Part shown: positions 31,326 through 42,662 of the stretch, piece after piece | How positions within the stretch are numbered: the first letter of the stretch is position 1 | How the letters are laid out: every line of letters starts with the position of its first letter | NCBI RefSeq assembly: GCF_030758345.1 | Contig: NZ_JAVAMO010000010.1 | Coordinates: 94,839-158,838 of the forward strand | DNA length: 64,000 nt | Source: Ruegeria discodermiae | Lineage (GTDB): Bacteria; Pseudomonadota; Alphaproteobacteria; Rhodobacterales; Rhodobacteraceae | Reading direction: 5' to 3' | Program-made: the position numbers and the translations under genes | The notes under the pieces: generated by a model | Database searches by the model: none | Told to the model about the DNA's origin: nothing | The model's input: the letters and a program-made list of their open reading frames with translations, nothing else

Positions 31326-33026
31326 ATGAGTCGCATGGAAAACCGGATGAACGGGGCCGAGGCCATGGTCCGCATGCTAGAGGCACAGGGTGTGCGGCAT
31401 ATTTTCGGGCTCTGCGGGGATACCACCTTGCCCTTCTATGATGCGATGCTGCGGCTGGATCATTCGATCACCCATGTGCTGACCCGCGACGAACGCTCTG
31501 CTGCTTATATGGCGGATGGCTATTCGCGTGTGACCGGGCGGGTTGGCGTGGCCGAGGGGCCATCGGGTGGTGGCGCGACCTATATCCTGCCGGGGCTGAT
31601 CGAGGCATCGGAAAGCTCTTACGCGGTGCTGGGGATCACCACGGATATTTCTGTCTCGTCTTACGGGAAGTATCCCCTGACCGAGGTTGATCAGAACGCG
31701 CTGATGGCCCCGCTGACCAAATGGAACATGGTGCTCAGCCGGGCCGATCACATCCCGCGCATGGTGCGGGCAGCGTTTCGGGCGATGACCACCGGTCGAT
31801 CCGGGGCCGCGCATATCGGGCTGCCCTATGACATCCAGTATGACCCGGTTGATCCCGGTGACATCTGGGCCGACCCGGCAACCGTCACCTATCCGGCCTA
31901 TCGCCAGTCCCCACCGCCCGGCGCGGTCGAGGCGGCGGTCGAGGCGATCCTGTCGGCAAGATCTCCGCTGATCGTCTGCGGTGGCGGCGTGGTGATCGCG
32001 CAAGCTTGGGAGGCACTCGACCGGTTCGCCACGCGGCTGGACCTCCCGGTGGCGACTTCGATCTCGGGGCAGGGCGCGTTGGCTGAAACTCATCCCAACT
32101 GTTTGGGCGTTGTCGGCTCGAATGGCGGCACCGACGAGACATGGGAGATGATGGAGGCTGCCGATCTGGTGATCTTCATGGGCTGCCGGGCCGGGTCCAC
32201 CACCACTGCGCGCTGGGAGGCACCGGGGCTGGGCACGCGGGTTGTGCATTTCGACAGCGATCCGATGGTGATGAACGCCAATTACCGGACCGAAGTGGCG
32301 GTTGTGGGCGATCTGCAACTGGCGCTGGAGGAGGCAAACGCGGTGCTCGATCAACGTGGACAGGGTAGCGACGGGTTCGGCGGTGCGGCAGCAGTAGCCG
32401 AGAAGAAGGCGCGCAAGTTCGAGACATTCGAGCGCCTTGCGCGCACCACCGATGGCCCGATCCGCCCGGAACAGATCTTCAAGACGCTGATGGAGGTGCT
32501 GCCCGAGGATGCCACCGTCGTCTCGGACCCAGGCACGAGCTGCCCCTATTTCTCAGCCTATTACCAACTGCCCAAGCCGGGGCGGCATTTCATCACCAAC
32601 CGCGCTCACGGCGCGCTAGGATACGCGCTGTCGGCGGCGCTGGGCGCGTGGTTTGGGCGGCCTGCTTCCAAGACCGTGGCGCTGATGGGCGACGGGTCGT
32701 TTGGCTTTACCTGCGGCGAGTTGGAAACCGTCTGCCGGGTCGGTGCGCCGATCACCTATCTGGTGTTCTCGAACGCGAATTTCGGCTGGATCAAGGCCAG
32801 CCAATATGCCGACAAGGATGCGCGCTATTACAACGTCGATTTCAACCGGACCGATCAGGCCGCAGTGGCCGCAGCCTATGGCGTAAAGTCCTGGCGGGTC
32901 GAGCACCCTGATGATCTCGATCGCGTGCTGCGCGAAGCCATCGCCCATGACGGGCCAACCCTTGTCGATGTCATCTGCCAGCCGCTGGAAGAAAGCAACG
33001 CACCGGTCCGCCGCTGGATGGGGTGA
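31326..33026 (+). CDS. Thiamine-pyrophosphate-dependent enzyme (acetolactate synthase-like)
   Basis: A protein of about 566 residues with the three ThDP domains in order: N-terminal Pyr domain (AEAMVRMLEAQGVRHIFGL with the expected Glu region DERSAAYMADGYSRV), a central domain (ARSPLIVCGGGVVIAQAW) and a C-terminal PP domain with GDGSFGFTCGELETV and NANFGWIK. It belongs to the acetolactate synthase/benzoylformate decarboxylase/oxalyl-CoA decarboxylase group. Starts at 31326, 31335 and 31347 are possible. It is probably controlled by the divergent GntR protein; with the racemase-like gene it may degrade an aromatic or dicarboxylic acid. Confidence 0.87.
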   Translation: MSRMENRMNGAEAMVRMLEAQGVRHIFGLCGDTTLPFYDAMLRLDHSITHVLTRDERSAAYMADGYSRVTGRVGVAEGPSGGGATYILPGLIEASESSYAVLGITTDISVSSYGKYPLTEVDQNALMAPLTKWNMVLSRADHIPRMVRAAFRAMTTGRSGAAHIGLPYDIQYDPVDPGDIWADPATVTYPAYRQSPPPGAVEAAVEAILSARSPLIVCGGGVVIAQAWEALDRFATRLDLPVATSISGQGALAETHPNCLGVVGSNGGTDETWEMMEAADLVIFMGCRAGSTTTARWEAPGLGTRVVHFDSDPMVMNANYRTEVAVVGDLQLALEEANAVLDQRGQGSDGFGGAAAVAEKKARKFETFERLARTTDGPIRPEQIFKTLMEVLPEDATVVSDPGTSCPYFSAYYQLPKPGRHFITNRAHGALGYALSAALGAWFGRPASKTVALMGDGSFGFTCGELETVCRVGAPITYLVFSNANFGWIKASQYADKDARYYNVDFNRTDQAAVAAAYGVKSWRVEHPDDLDRVLREAIAHDGPTLVDVICQPLEESNAPVRRWMG

Positions 33027-33150
33027 GCGCCGTCCCTGAAACGCTCCAGTTGAGCGTTTCAGCCGCGAATGGGCGGAGCCCCGGGGACATGCCGCTTGCC
33101 ATGCGATTTGCAAATCGCGCGGAACCGGTTTGTCCCGGCCCATGGGAGAA

Positions 33151-33780
33151 TCAGTCGCTCGTCCCCTGTTGCGCAAGCGCCCGTTTCAAGGCGGCGTTTT
33201 CGATCCTGAGCTGCTCCATCTCTGCACCGATCCTCTGAATCTGCGGCTGCAGCTGCGCCTCGGTGAAGCGTGGCGTGATATGGCTGGGGCAGTTCCAGTC
33301 CAGCGCTTCCACATGGATGATCGCAGCGCGTTCCGCGGTTGCTTCGGCCCCATCGGGAAACAGGCTGGCGGCGGCCTCCGCGCCTTCGGAAAACGCCACT
33401 CTGCCGAGTATTTTCAGGCGACGCTGGATCGCATAATCCATCAGGATCATCGCGATCCGGTCGTTGCCATCAAGGTTGCCGCGCGAAATATACTGCTTGT
33501 TGCCGGTGAAATCCGCGTAACCGATGGTCGTTGGCCCCAGCACTTTCAGAAAGCCCTCCGGCCCGCCGCGAAACTGCACATAGGGCCAGCCGGTTTCGGA
33601 CACGGTGGCCTGATAGAAGCCGTCGCGCGCCTCGATAAAGGCCTTTTCCGCATCGCCGATCAGATGGCCCTGCTGCGGGCCGCCCTCGATGAATTTGGCA
33701 TAGGTTTTGGCCGACCCCATCCGTTCCTGATGGGCGCGGACAGCCGGGGTGAAAGTACGTTCCGAAAAGGCGCGCGGCAT
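33151..33780 (-). CDS. Pyridoxamine 5'-phosphate oxidase-like flavin-binding protein
   Basis: A 209-residue protein of the PNPOx-like split-barrel fold, seen in FYQATVSETGWPYVQFRGG and GFLKVLGPTTIGYADFTG. The family binds FMN or related cofactors and includes general stress proteins and oxidases; true PdxH motifs are not obvious. The C-terminal 35 residues (IQRIGAEMEQLRIENAALKRAL) are predicted coiled coil. It is 15 bp downstream of the DUF1348 gene in a TetR-controlled operon. Confidence 0.85.
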   Translation of the reverse strand: MPRAFSERTFTPAVRAHQERMGSAKTYAKFIEGGPQQGHLIGDAEKAFIEARDGFYQATVSETGWPYVQFRGGPEGFLKVLGPTTIGYADFTGNKQYISRGNLDGNDRIAMILMDYAIQRRLKILGRVAFSEGAEAAASLFPDGAEATAERAAIIHVEALDWNCPSHITPRFTEAQLQPQIQRIGAEMEQLRIENAALKRALAQQGTSD

Positions 33781-33795
33781 CTTTTTTGGTCTCCT

Positions 33796-34260
33796 TCAAA
33801 GCCCCAGATCATTCAGGCCGGGGTGATCCTCGGGGCGGGGGCCCTGCGGCCAGTGAAACAGCCGATCGCTGGCGGATATCGGCAGATCGTTGATCGAGGC
33901 GATGCGCCGGGCCATGCGGCCATCGACGGCAAATTCCCAATTCTCGTTGCCGTAGGAGCGATACCACATCCCGGCCCCATCGCTCCATTCATAGGCAAAA
34001 CGCACCGCAATCCGATTACCCGCGCAGGCCCATAATTCCTTGATCAGGCGGTACTGTCGTTCGCGCTGCCATTTCCCGGTCAGAAAGGCGCGGATCTGAT
34101 CATACCCCTGCAGGAAGTCCGAGCGATTTCGCCATTGGCTGTCCTCGGTATATGCGCCCGTGACAACTTCGGGGTCGCGGCTGTTCCAGGCATTCTCGGC
34201 CATCCGCACCTTTTGTGTGGCAGTCTCGACGGTGAAGGGCGGCAGGGGCGGGCGGGTCAT
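33796..34260 (-). CDS. DUF1348 (NTF2-like) protein
   Basis: A 154-residue NTF2-superfamily protein matching DUF1348, with [34 protein letters not shown] and [19 protein letters not shown] chose ATG 34260, preceded by an AAGGAG box; an upstream TTG is less likely. Function is unknown. It lies between a short upstream reading frame and the PNPOx-like gene, opposite to the TetR gene, and should be regulated through the operators at 34377-34418. Confidence 0.87.
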   Translation of the reverse strand: MTRPPLPPFTVETATQKVRMAENAWNSRDPEVVTGAYTEDSQWRNRSDFLQGYDQIRAFLTGKWQRERQYRLIKELWACAGNRIAVRFAYEWSDGAGMWYRSYGNENWEFAVDGRMARRIASINDLPISASDRLFHWPQGPRPEDHPGLNDLGL

Positions 34261-34278
34261 CTGCAATCTCCTTCCCGA

Positions 34279-34374
34279 TCAGGCAAGCGATGCGGCCAGG
34301 AGAGCCAGCGACAGCAGGGTGACCAACGTCTGATGCGGGATGCGGAGGGGTTTGGTGGGCATGGCGATCCTCAT
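34279..34374 (-). CDS. Possible 31-residue hydrophobic peptide
   Basis: A short reading frame directly after the TetR-type operator and 18 bases before the DUF1348 start. It has a basic N-terminus (MRIAMPTKPLRIPHQ) and a hydrophobic segment LVTLLSLALLAASLA that could span the membrane or act as a signal. No good ribosome binding site is seen for the first ATG. It may be a leader peptide or chance. Confidence 0.3.
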   Translation of the reverse strand: MRIAMPTKPLRIPHQTLVTLLSLALLAASLA

Positions 34375-34376
34375 GG

Positions 34377-34418
34377 TGTACCGATCTGTAAACTTACCTG
34401 AAGGTGTACTGATCGGTA
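34377..34418. promoter_or_regulatory. Two TetR-type operator copies
   Basis: TGTACCGATCTGTA (34377-34390) and TGTACTGATCGGTA (34405-34418) are near-identical copies spaced 28 bases apart upstream of the DUF1348 operon. The third copy overlaps the TetR start region, so the divergent TetR probably represses both directions. Confidence 0.75.
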
Positions 34419-34536
34419 GCCTATTTCAAGGGGTAGGCTGCAATTTCTTTTTCAGAGCAGAGCTGGGTCCTGCGAAGAAGCGGAGAAAATAAATGCGATA
34501 CCTGACCTACCTTGAATTTCCCCCGCCCATAAAGTA

Positions 34537-34552
34537 TGTACTGATCGGTACA
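34537..34552. promoter_or_regulatory. TetR-type operator at the regulator start
   Basis: TGTACTGATCGGTACA is almost palindromic and matches the two copies upstream of the divergent operon. Its last base coincides with the first of two possible start codons of tetR, which supports autorepression and the later start at 34567. Confidence 0.75.
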
Positions 34553-34566
34553 TGAAAGGCTGCGAA

Positions 34567-35136
34567 ATGCGCCCCAACAAACGTGATGAACTGGTCCGCA
34601 AGGCGTTAGAGATTTTCTATCGCGACGGCTTCAACGCCACCGGCATGGATCGGTTGGTGGTGGAAACTGGCGTTTCCAAAACCTCGATGTACAAGCATTT
34701 CCGCACCAAGGAGGACCTGATCCTCGCCGCGCTGCGGCTCCGCGATGAGAACTTCCGCAACTCGTTGTTTCGCGAGTGTGAGGGGCGGGCCGACACGCCC
34801 GAAGGGCAAATACTGGCCATGTTCGATGTACTGGCTGACTGGTTCGCGCAGGACGGGTTCCGCGGTTGCATGTTCATCAAGGCCAGCGCCGAGTTTCAGG
34901 ACAAGGCACATCCGATCAACGCCCAGGCGGCGGAACACAAGCGCCTGCTGTTGGGCTGGTTGACCGGGCTCGCGCAACAGGCCGGTTTTGCCGCCCCCGA
35001 ACAACTGGCGATGCAGATGCTGCTGCTCAAGGAAGGTGCCATTGTCGCCGCCGCCATGCTGGGGGCGGAAGGCCCTGCGCGCGAAGCGAAAGACGCCGCG
35101 CGCCTGCTGCTTGATCACGCGCCGAGATCCGGCTGA
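34567..35136 (+). CDS. TetR/AcrR-family transcriptional regulator
   Basis: A protein of 189 residues. The N-terminal helix-turn-helix is visible as ALEIFYRDGFNATGMDRLVV and VSKTSMYKHFRTKEDLI, the TetR signature; the C-terminal domain is helical with a cysteine-containing GCMFIKASAEF. ATG 34567 follows AAAGG; ATG 34552 overlaps an operator. It is divergent from the DUF1348/PNPOx pair and most likely represses it. The inducer is unknown. Confidence 0.9.
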   Translation: MRPNKRDELVRKALEIFYRDGFNATGMDRLVVETGVSKTSMYKHFRTKEDLILAALRLRDENFRNSLFRECEGRADTPEGQILAMFDVLADWFAQDGFRGCMFIKASAEFQDKAHPINAQAAEHKRLLLGWLTGLAQQAGFAAPEQLAMQMLLLKEGAIVAAAMLGAEGPAREAKDAARLLLDHAPRSG

Positions 35137-35230
35137 CGGGGCGTCGCTCCTGTTGACCGGATTGGGCGCGCGATCTTACAAATGAGACAGGCGTTCATCG
35201 GCGCGTCACCACAGGGAGGAGGATCCGCGG

Positions 35231-37009
35231 ATGGCAGAGACTCTGCGGATCGGAGGGGCTTGCGGCTTCTGGGGTGAAGCCCCGCATGCCACAGCCCAGT
35301 TGCTGGCGGGAGGCGTGGATTTTCTGGTTTACGACTATCTGGCAGAGATCACCATGTCCTTGCTGGCGCGTGCCAAGGCCCGCGATGCGGATGCAGGCTA
35401 TGCACCTGATTTTGTTACCGACGCCGTCACCCCGAACCTGACCGAGATCACGAAGAGCGGCGTGAAGCTCCTGTCCAATGCGGGCGGGATGAACCCGGTC
35501 GCCTGCGCCGATGCAGTCCGCGCGGCAATCGATGCGGCGGGGGTTTCTCTGCGCGTCGCGGTGGTCGAGGGCGATGACATTTTGCCCCGCGCCGAAGATT
35601 GTGCAGGCGTTAGTGAGATGTTTTCCGGCGCGGCCTTGCCGCAACGGGATCGGATCGCCTCGATGAATGCGTATCTGGGCGCATTGCCGGTTGTTGCGGC
35701 GTTGCGGGCTGGGGCGGATATCGTGATCACCGGGCGCTGCGCGGATAGCGCGCTGACGCTGGCGGCCTGCATCTGGCGCTTTGACTGGCCAACGGACAGC
35801 TATGATCTGCTGGCGGCAGGGTCTCTGACCGGGCATCTGCTGGAATGCGGCCCGCAGGCAACCGGCGGCAATTTCACCGATTGGGAGGCGGCGGGTGATC
35901 TGGCCAGGATCGGCTATCCGATTGCGGAGGTGGCAGAGGACGGATCGATCCTGCTGAGCAAACCGCAAGGCACCACCGGAACGGTCACCCGCGCCTCGGT
36001 CGGCGAACAGATGCTCTATGAGATCGGTGATCCGCGCGCATACCTGCTGCCTGACGTGATCTGTGATTTTTCCCGGGTCGCGCTGACGCAGGCCGGGCCT
36101 GACCGGGTCTCGCTGACCGGGGCGCGAGGGCACCCGCCATCCGGCCAACTCAAGGTCTGCGCCACCTATCAGGACGGCTATCGCGGCGGCATGGTGTTTC
36201 AGATGAATGGTCGCGACGCTGGGCGCAAGGCGCGGGCCTTTGCGCAGGCCGGCCTCGACCGGGCGCGGGACCGGCTGCGGGACATGGGCGCACCGGATTT
36301 CACCCAAACCGCGATGGAGGCATTTGGCGGCCATCCCAACGACGGCAGCTATGAAGAGATTGCCTTCAAGGCGGCGGTCCGGCATCCCGATGCGCGCGCG
36401 GTTGGTCTGTTTCTCAAGGAGTTGACGGGGACCGCGCTTGCGACGCCACCGGGGCTGCATTTCTTCACCGGGGCAGGGCGCCCGAAACCCTCGCCTGTGG
36501 TGGCGCTGTTTTCGTTCCTGATTGATGCGCGCGACATTACCTGTCGCGTGACACTGGATGGTGACGAATTGGCTTTTGCGCCGGACCTTCCCTCGCTCGC
36601 GCAGGAAACACCCGAACCGGCCCCGCAACCGCCCGCGCCGGAAACCGACGGCGATCAAGCTACCGTCCCGCTAGAACAGCTCGCCTGGGCCAGATCGGGC
36701 GACAAGGGCGACAGCGCCAATATCGGCGTCATCGCGCGGCATCCTGATGCGCTGCCCCATATCTGGGCCGCGCTAAGCGCAGAGGCGATCGAAAAGCTGT
36801 TCGAACCCGAACTCAGGGGCGAGGTTCAGCGCTATTTCCTGCCGGGGTCGCACTCCATGAACATCGTGATGACCCGGGTGCTTGGCGGCGGCGGAATTGC
36901 CTCGCTGCGCAATGATCCGCAGGGCAAGAGCTTTGCGCAGCGGCTCTTGTCGCTGCCGATCGCCGTGCCCGCCTCCCTGATCCATCGCATGGAAGGTGGG
37001 GCAGAATGA
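35231..37009 (+). CDS. AtuA-like acyclic terpene utilisation protein (DUF1446)
   Basis: A 592-residue protein. The N-terminal about 450 residues match DUF1446, beginning LRIGGACGFWGEAPHATAQL and including DIVITGRCADSALTL and CGPQATGGNFTDW. The C-terminal about 100 residues form a separate AtuA-like domain with LAWARSGDKGDSANIGVIA. AtuA occurs in the citronellol/geraniol pathway of Pseudomonas but its reaction is not established. Here it opens an operon with both subunits of an acyl-CoA carboxylase (a four-base overlap with the next gene), so a role in CoA-ester catabolism is supported by context. Confidence 0.86.
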   Translation: MAETLRIGGACGFWGEAPHATAQLLAGGVDFLVYDYLAEITMSLLARAKARDADAGYAPDFVTDAVTPNLTEITKSGVKLLSNAGGMNPVACADAVRAAIDAAGVSLRVAVVEGDDILPRAEDCAGVSEMFSGAALPQRDRIASMNAYLGALPVVAALRAGADIVITGRCADSALTLAACIWRFDWPTDSYDLLAAGSLTGHLLECGPQATGGNFTDWEAAGDLARIGYPIAEVAEDGSILLSKPQGTTGTVTRASVGEQMLYEIGDPRAYLLPDVICDFSRVALTQAGPDRVSLTGARGHPPSGQLKVCATYQDGYRGGMVFQMNGRDAGRKARAFAQAGLDRARDRLRDMGAPDFTQTAMEAFGGHPNDGSYEEIAFKAAVRHPDARAVGLFLKELTGTALATPPGLHFFTGAGRPKPSPVVALFSFLIDARDITCRVTLDGDELAFAPDLPSLAQETPEPAPQPPAPETDGDQATVPLEQLAWARSGDKGDSANIGVIARHPDALPHIWAALSAEAIEKLFEPELRGEVQRYFLPGSHSMNIVMTRVLGGGGIASLRNDPQGKSFAQRLLSLPIAVPASLIHRMEGGAE

Positions 37010-38622
37010 GTTTCACCAGCCAGATCCTGACCGGCAGCGAGGCCTATGCCGAAAACCGTCGCGCCATGATCGCGCTGATCGATGAGTTGCGGGGTCTGGA
37101 ACAGCGGGCGGCAGACCTGTCCGAGCGCCGCCGCGCGCGGATGGAGGCGCGCGGCCAGATGACTCCGCGCGACCGTTTGGCGGCATTGCTGGATCCCGGT
37201 CTGCCCTTCCTGCAACTACATTCGCTCGCTGGTTATCTGACGGATAGTGACGACCCGGCGCAATCGGTTCCCGGCGCATCGGTGCTGATCGGGATTGGCT
37301 ATGTCTCGGGCACCCGCTGCATGGTGGTGGTCGATGACAGCGGCATCAAAGCGGGCGCCATGTCCGAGATGACCGCTGCCGCCTTCCTCAGCGCGCAGGA
37401 GGTGGCATTGCGGCAGAAACTGCCCTTCCTGCATCTAGTGGAAAGCGCCGGGGCGAACCTGATGGAATATCGCGTCGATCTTTGGGCCAATGGCGGCAAG
37501 CTGTTTCGCAATCTGGCAAGGCTCTCGGCGGCGGGCATCCCCAATCTGGCGGTGCTGCACGGGCCATCGACGGCGGGCGGGGCCTATATGCCGGGGCTGG
37601 CCGATTACGTAATCGGCGTGCGGGGCAACGGTATGGCGGCGCTGGCGGGGGCCGCCCTGGTACAGGCCGCAACCGGCGAGGCAGCGGAGGAGCGCGAGCT
37701 GGGCGGGGCAGAGATGCACGCCTCGGTCTCTGGTCTGGTCGAATATCTGGCGGGTGACGATGCCGAAGCCATCGCCATCGCCCGCGATGTGGTGGCGCGG
37801 CTGGACTGGAACAAGGCGCTGTCCCCTATCCGGCGCGATGCGGCGGCCCCGTTGCATGCCCCCGACGAGCTTGCCGGGGCGGTTCCCGTCGATCCGCGCA
37901 CGCCCTATGACATGCGCGAGATCGCGCTGCGCATCACCGACGGGTCTGCCTTTCGCGATTTCAAACCGGGCTATGGTGTCTCGACGATCTGCCTGCAGGC
38001 CTCGATCTGCGGCATGGCGGTGGGGCTGATCGGCAATAACGGTCCGATCGATCCTGACGGCGCGACCAAGGCGGCGCAGTTCATTCAGCTCTGCGGGCAG
38101 GCAGGCACACCGCTGATCTTCCTGCACAACACCACCGGGTTCATGGTCGGCACCCGCTATGAGCAGGCGGGGATGATCAAACATGGCGCCAAGATGATCC
38201 AGGCCGTGACCTCGGTCGATGTGCCGCGCATCGCGCTTTATGTGGGGGCCAGCTTCGGGGCCGGGAATTACGGCATGGGTGGTTATGCTTACGAGCCCGA
38301 TTTCCTGTTTGCCTGGCCCAATGCCACCACCGGTGTGATGGGTGGCGCGCAGGCGGCAGGCACCATGGAAATGGTCGCGCGGGCCGGAGCGCAGCGGCGT
38401 GGCGAGGATATAGACGAGGGTAAACTGGCGCGGCAAAGCGCCCTGATCGCCGAGCATTTCGACCGGCAGGCGGGCGCGTTCTATACCTCAGGCCGCTGTC
38501 TGGATCATGGTGTGATCGATCCGCGCGATACCCGCCGGGTTCTGGGCTTTTGCCTGCAAACCTGTCTTGAGGCGCGCGCGCGGCAGGTCCGCCCCGGCTC
38601 TTATGGCGTTGCGAGGTTCTGA
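37006..38622 (+). CDS. Acyl-CoA carboxylase, carboxyltransferase (beta) subunit
   Basis: A 538-residue carboxyltransferase with paired crotonase folds: the N-terminal half carries GRARMEARGQMTPRDRL-type and LHLVESAGANLMEYRVDL segments, and the C-terminal half carries PLIFLHNTTGFMVGTRYE and IALYVGASFGAGNYGMGGYA, typical of propionyl-, methylcrotonyl- and geranyl-CoA carboxylases. The AtuA partner suggests a geranyl-CoA-like substrate, but methylcrotonyl-CoA cannot be excluded. The start overlaps the AtuA stop by four bases. Confidence 0.9.
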   Translation: MSFTSQILTGSEAYAENRRAMIALIDELRGLEQRAADLSERRRARMEARGQMTPRDRLAALLDPGLPFLQLHSLAGYLTDSDDPAQSVPGASVLIGIGYVSGTRCMVVVDDSGIKAGAMSEMTAAAFLSAQEVALRQKLPFLHLVESAGANLMEYRVDLWANGGKLFRNLARLSAAGIPNLAVLHGPSTAGGAYMPGLADYVIGVRGNGMAALAGAALVQAATGEAAEERELGGAEMHASVSGLVEYLAGDDAEAIAIARDVVARLDWNKALSPIRRDAAAPLHAPDELAGAVPVDPRTPYDMREIALRITDGSAFRDFKPGYGVSTICLQASICGMAVGLIGNNGPIDPDGATKAAQFIQLCGQAGTPLIFLHNTTGFMVGTRYEQAGMIKHGAKMIQAVTSVDVPRIALYVGASFGAGNYGMGGYAYEPDFLFAWPNATTGVMGGAQAAGTMEMVARAGAQRRGEDIDEGKLARQSALIAEHFDRQAGAFYTSGRCLDHGVIDPRDTRRVLGFCLQTCLEARARQVRPGSYGVARF

Positions 38623-38626
38623 GGTG

Positions 38627-40609
<1,983 letters not shown>

Positions 40610-40624
40610 GGCAAGGGGCAGGCA

Positions 40625-41413
40625 ATGCAACAAACCATAGATTTCGTCGCGGAAAGTGAGGCGCTTGATGTCGTCCTGGATGGTCTGGCGAGCGAAGACT
40701 GGGACACCGTCACCCAGTTCAAGGGCTGGACCATCAATGATGTGCTGGTGCATCTGCATTTCTGGAACGGCATGGTCGATGTTGCCCTGCGCGACCCCGA
40801 CGGGTTCACGCGCGAAGTCGGCGACATGACAGCTGCGATCAGCGCCGGCGGCTTTCGGGAAACGGAAAACGCGCGCGTTATCGAACGCGGCCCGGCCCTG
40901 CGCGAGGTCTGGCGCGCGCGCTATCTTGAGATCGGCGAGGGCTGGGCCGCGCTTGATCCCAAGGCGCGGGTGCAATGGGTGGGACCGGACATGTCCGTGC
41001 GCTCGGCGATGACAGCTCGGCAGATGGAAACCTGGGCCCATGGGCAGGAAGTGTTTGATATCCTCGGCCAACAGCGACGGGAGCAGGATCGTGTAAGCAA
41101 CATCGTCATGCTCGGGGTGAACACCTTTGGCTGGTCCTTCCAGGTCCATGGGCGGGAGGTGCCACCAGCCCTGCCGCAACTGCATCTGACCGCGCCTTCG
41201 GGTGAGGCGTGGCGTTTTGGCGAGGATGCGGAAAACACGATCACGGGCGCGGCGGTCGAGTTTGCCCAGGTTGTCGCACAGACCCGCAACATCGCGGATA
41301 CCGCTCTCGCCGTCGCTGGTCCGGTGGCGGCAGAGTGGATGGCGATCGCCCAGTGTTTTGCGGGCGGCCCCGAAACGCCGCCCGCGCCGGGGCAGAGACA
41401 TCGGCAGGTCTGA
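40625..41413 (+). CDS. TIGR03084-like DinB-superfamily protein
   Basis: A 262-residue protein of the DinB/mycothiol-dependent maleylpyruvate isomerase-like four-helix type, recognisable in WTINDVLVHLHFWNG and METWAHGQEVFDIL, whose histidines would bind a metal. It matches my recollection of TIGR03084. Alphaproteobacteria do not make mycothiol, so the thiol partner, if any, is different. It starts 15 bp after the biotin carboxylase gene and is probably in the same operon; function there is unknown. Confidence 0.8.
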   Translation: MQQTIDFVAESEALDVVLDGLASEDWDTVTQFKGWTINDVLVHLHFWNGMVDVALRDPDGFTREVGDMTAAISAGGFRETENARVIERGPALREVWRARYLEIGEGWAALDPKARVQWVGPDMSVRSAMTARQMETWAHGQEVFDILGQQRREQDRVSNIVMLGVNTFGWSFQVHGREVPPALPQLHLTAPSGEAWRFGEDAENTITGAAVEFAQVVAQTRNIADTALAVAGPVAAEWMAIAQCFAGGPETPPAPGQRHRQV

Positions 41414-41504
41414 AAAAACGTTGCGTAGCGTTGGTCTGCGCCGTCTGGAAATTCTGTTGCTGCCCGTTAGGCTTCGTTTCAAGCCGCGATAAGGAGTTTG
41501 CCGC

Positions 41505-42662
41505 ATGAGCCTGTTCACAGACACTTCAAGTTGGAAGATGGATGAGCACCAGATGTTTTCGGACATGGTGGGGCGGTTCCTGGACGATGAACTGGTGCCC
41601 AATACCGACGCCTGGGCGGCCAATGGCGTGGTCGATCGCGCGTTCTGGAACAAGGCTGGCGCGGCCGGGATCATGGGCGGTGCGGTTGCCGAGGAATATG
41701 GCGGCTCGGGCGGCGGTCTGGGGTTTGACTCGGTGGTTCTTTATGAACAGGCCTCCCGTGGTGATGCGGGCTGGGGCTATGGCATCCAGTCAATCGTGAT
41801 TCATTACATCACCGCCTATGGCAGCGAGGACCAGAAACAGCGCTGGCTTCCCAAACTGATCTCGGGCGAAATGGTCGGTGCGCTGGCCATGACCGAGCCG
41901 GGCACAGGCTCGGACGTGCAGGCGGTGCGGACCACGGCCGAGAAAGACGGCAACTCCTACCGTCTGAACGGGTCCAAGATCTTCATCACCAATGGCCAGA
42001 GCGCGGATCTGATCATTGTCACCGCAAAGACGGACAAGAACCTGGGCGCCAAGGGTGTTTCGCTGATTGCGATGGAGACCGAGGGCGCCGAAGGGTTCCG
42101 CCGGGGCCAGCCGCTCAAGAAGCTGGGCATGAAGGCCAATGATACCGCCGAACTGTTCTTTGAAGACGTCAAAGTGCCGATGACCAACCTGCTCGGCTCT
42201 GAAGAGGGGCAGGGGTTCTACCAGTTGATGAAGCAATTGCCGTGGGAGCGTCTGACCATCGGGATCATGGCGCTGGGCGCGATCGATTTCGCCATCGCCG
42301 AGACCGTGAAATACGTGCAGGAGCGCAAGGCGTTCGGGCAGCGGGTGATGGATTTCCAGAACACCCGTTTCAAACTGGCCGAATGCAAGACCAAAGCCGA
42401 GTTGCTGCGCAGCTTCGTCAATGATTGTGTGGCCAAGGCCGACAAGGGCGAGCTGGACGCGGCCACCGCCTCGATGGTGAAATACTGGGGCAGCGAGACC
42501 CAGAATGAGGTGGTGCATGAATGCCTGCAGCTTTTTGGCGGCTATGGCTTCATGATGGAATACCCCATCGCGCGCCTTTATGCCGACAGCCGGGTGCAGA
42601 TGATCTATGGCGGCACCAACGAGGTGATGAAGGAATTGATTGCCCGTTCCATCGATCAATAA
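41505..42662 (+). CDS. Acyl-CoA dehydrogenase
   Basis: A 385-residue acyl-CoA dehydrogenase. FAD/substrate signatures are GALAMTEPGTGSDVQAVRT and the C-terminal QLFGGYGFMMEYPIARLYAD, and the catalytic base is Glu373 in MIYGGTNEVMKELIAR. With the preceding carboxylase and AtuA it would supply the 2,3-unsaturated acyl-CoA, as citronellyl-CoA dehydrogenase (AtuD) does in the acyclic terpene pathway; leucine/isovalerate catabolism is the alternative. An ATAAGGAG box precedes the ATG. Confidence 0.92.
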   Translation: MSLFTDTSSWKMDEHQMFSDMVGRFLDDELVPNTDAWAANGVVDRAFWNKAGAAGIMGGAVAEEYGGSGGGLGFDSVVLYEQASRGDAGWGYGIQSIVIHYITAYGSEDQKQRWLPKLISGEMVGALAMTEPGTGSDVQAVRTTAEKDGNSYRLNGSKIFITNGQSADLIIVTAKTDKNLGAKGVSLIAMETEGAEGFRRGQPLKKLGMKANDTAELFFEDVKVPMTNLLGSEEGQGFYQLMKQLPWERLTIGIMALGAIDFAIAETVKYVQERKAFGQRVMDFQNTRFKLAECKTKAELLRSFVNDCVAKADKGELDAATASMVKYWGSETQNEVVHECLQLFGGYGFMMEYPIARLYADSRVQMIYGGTNEVMKELIARSIDQ

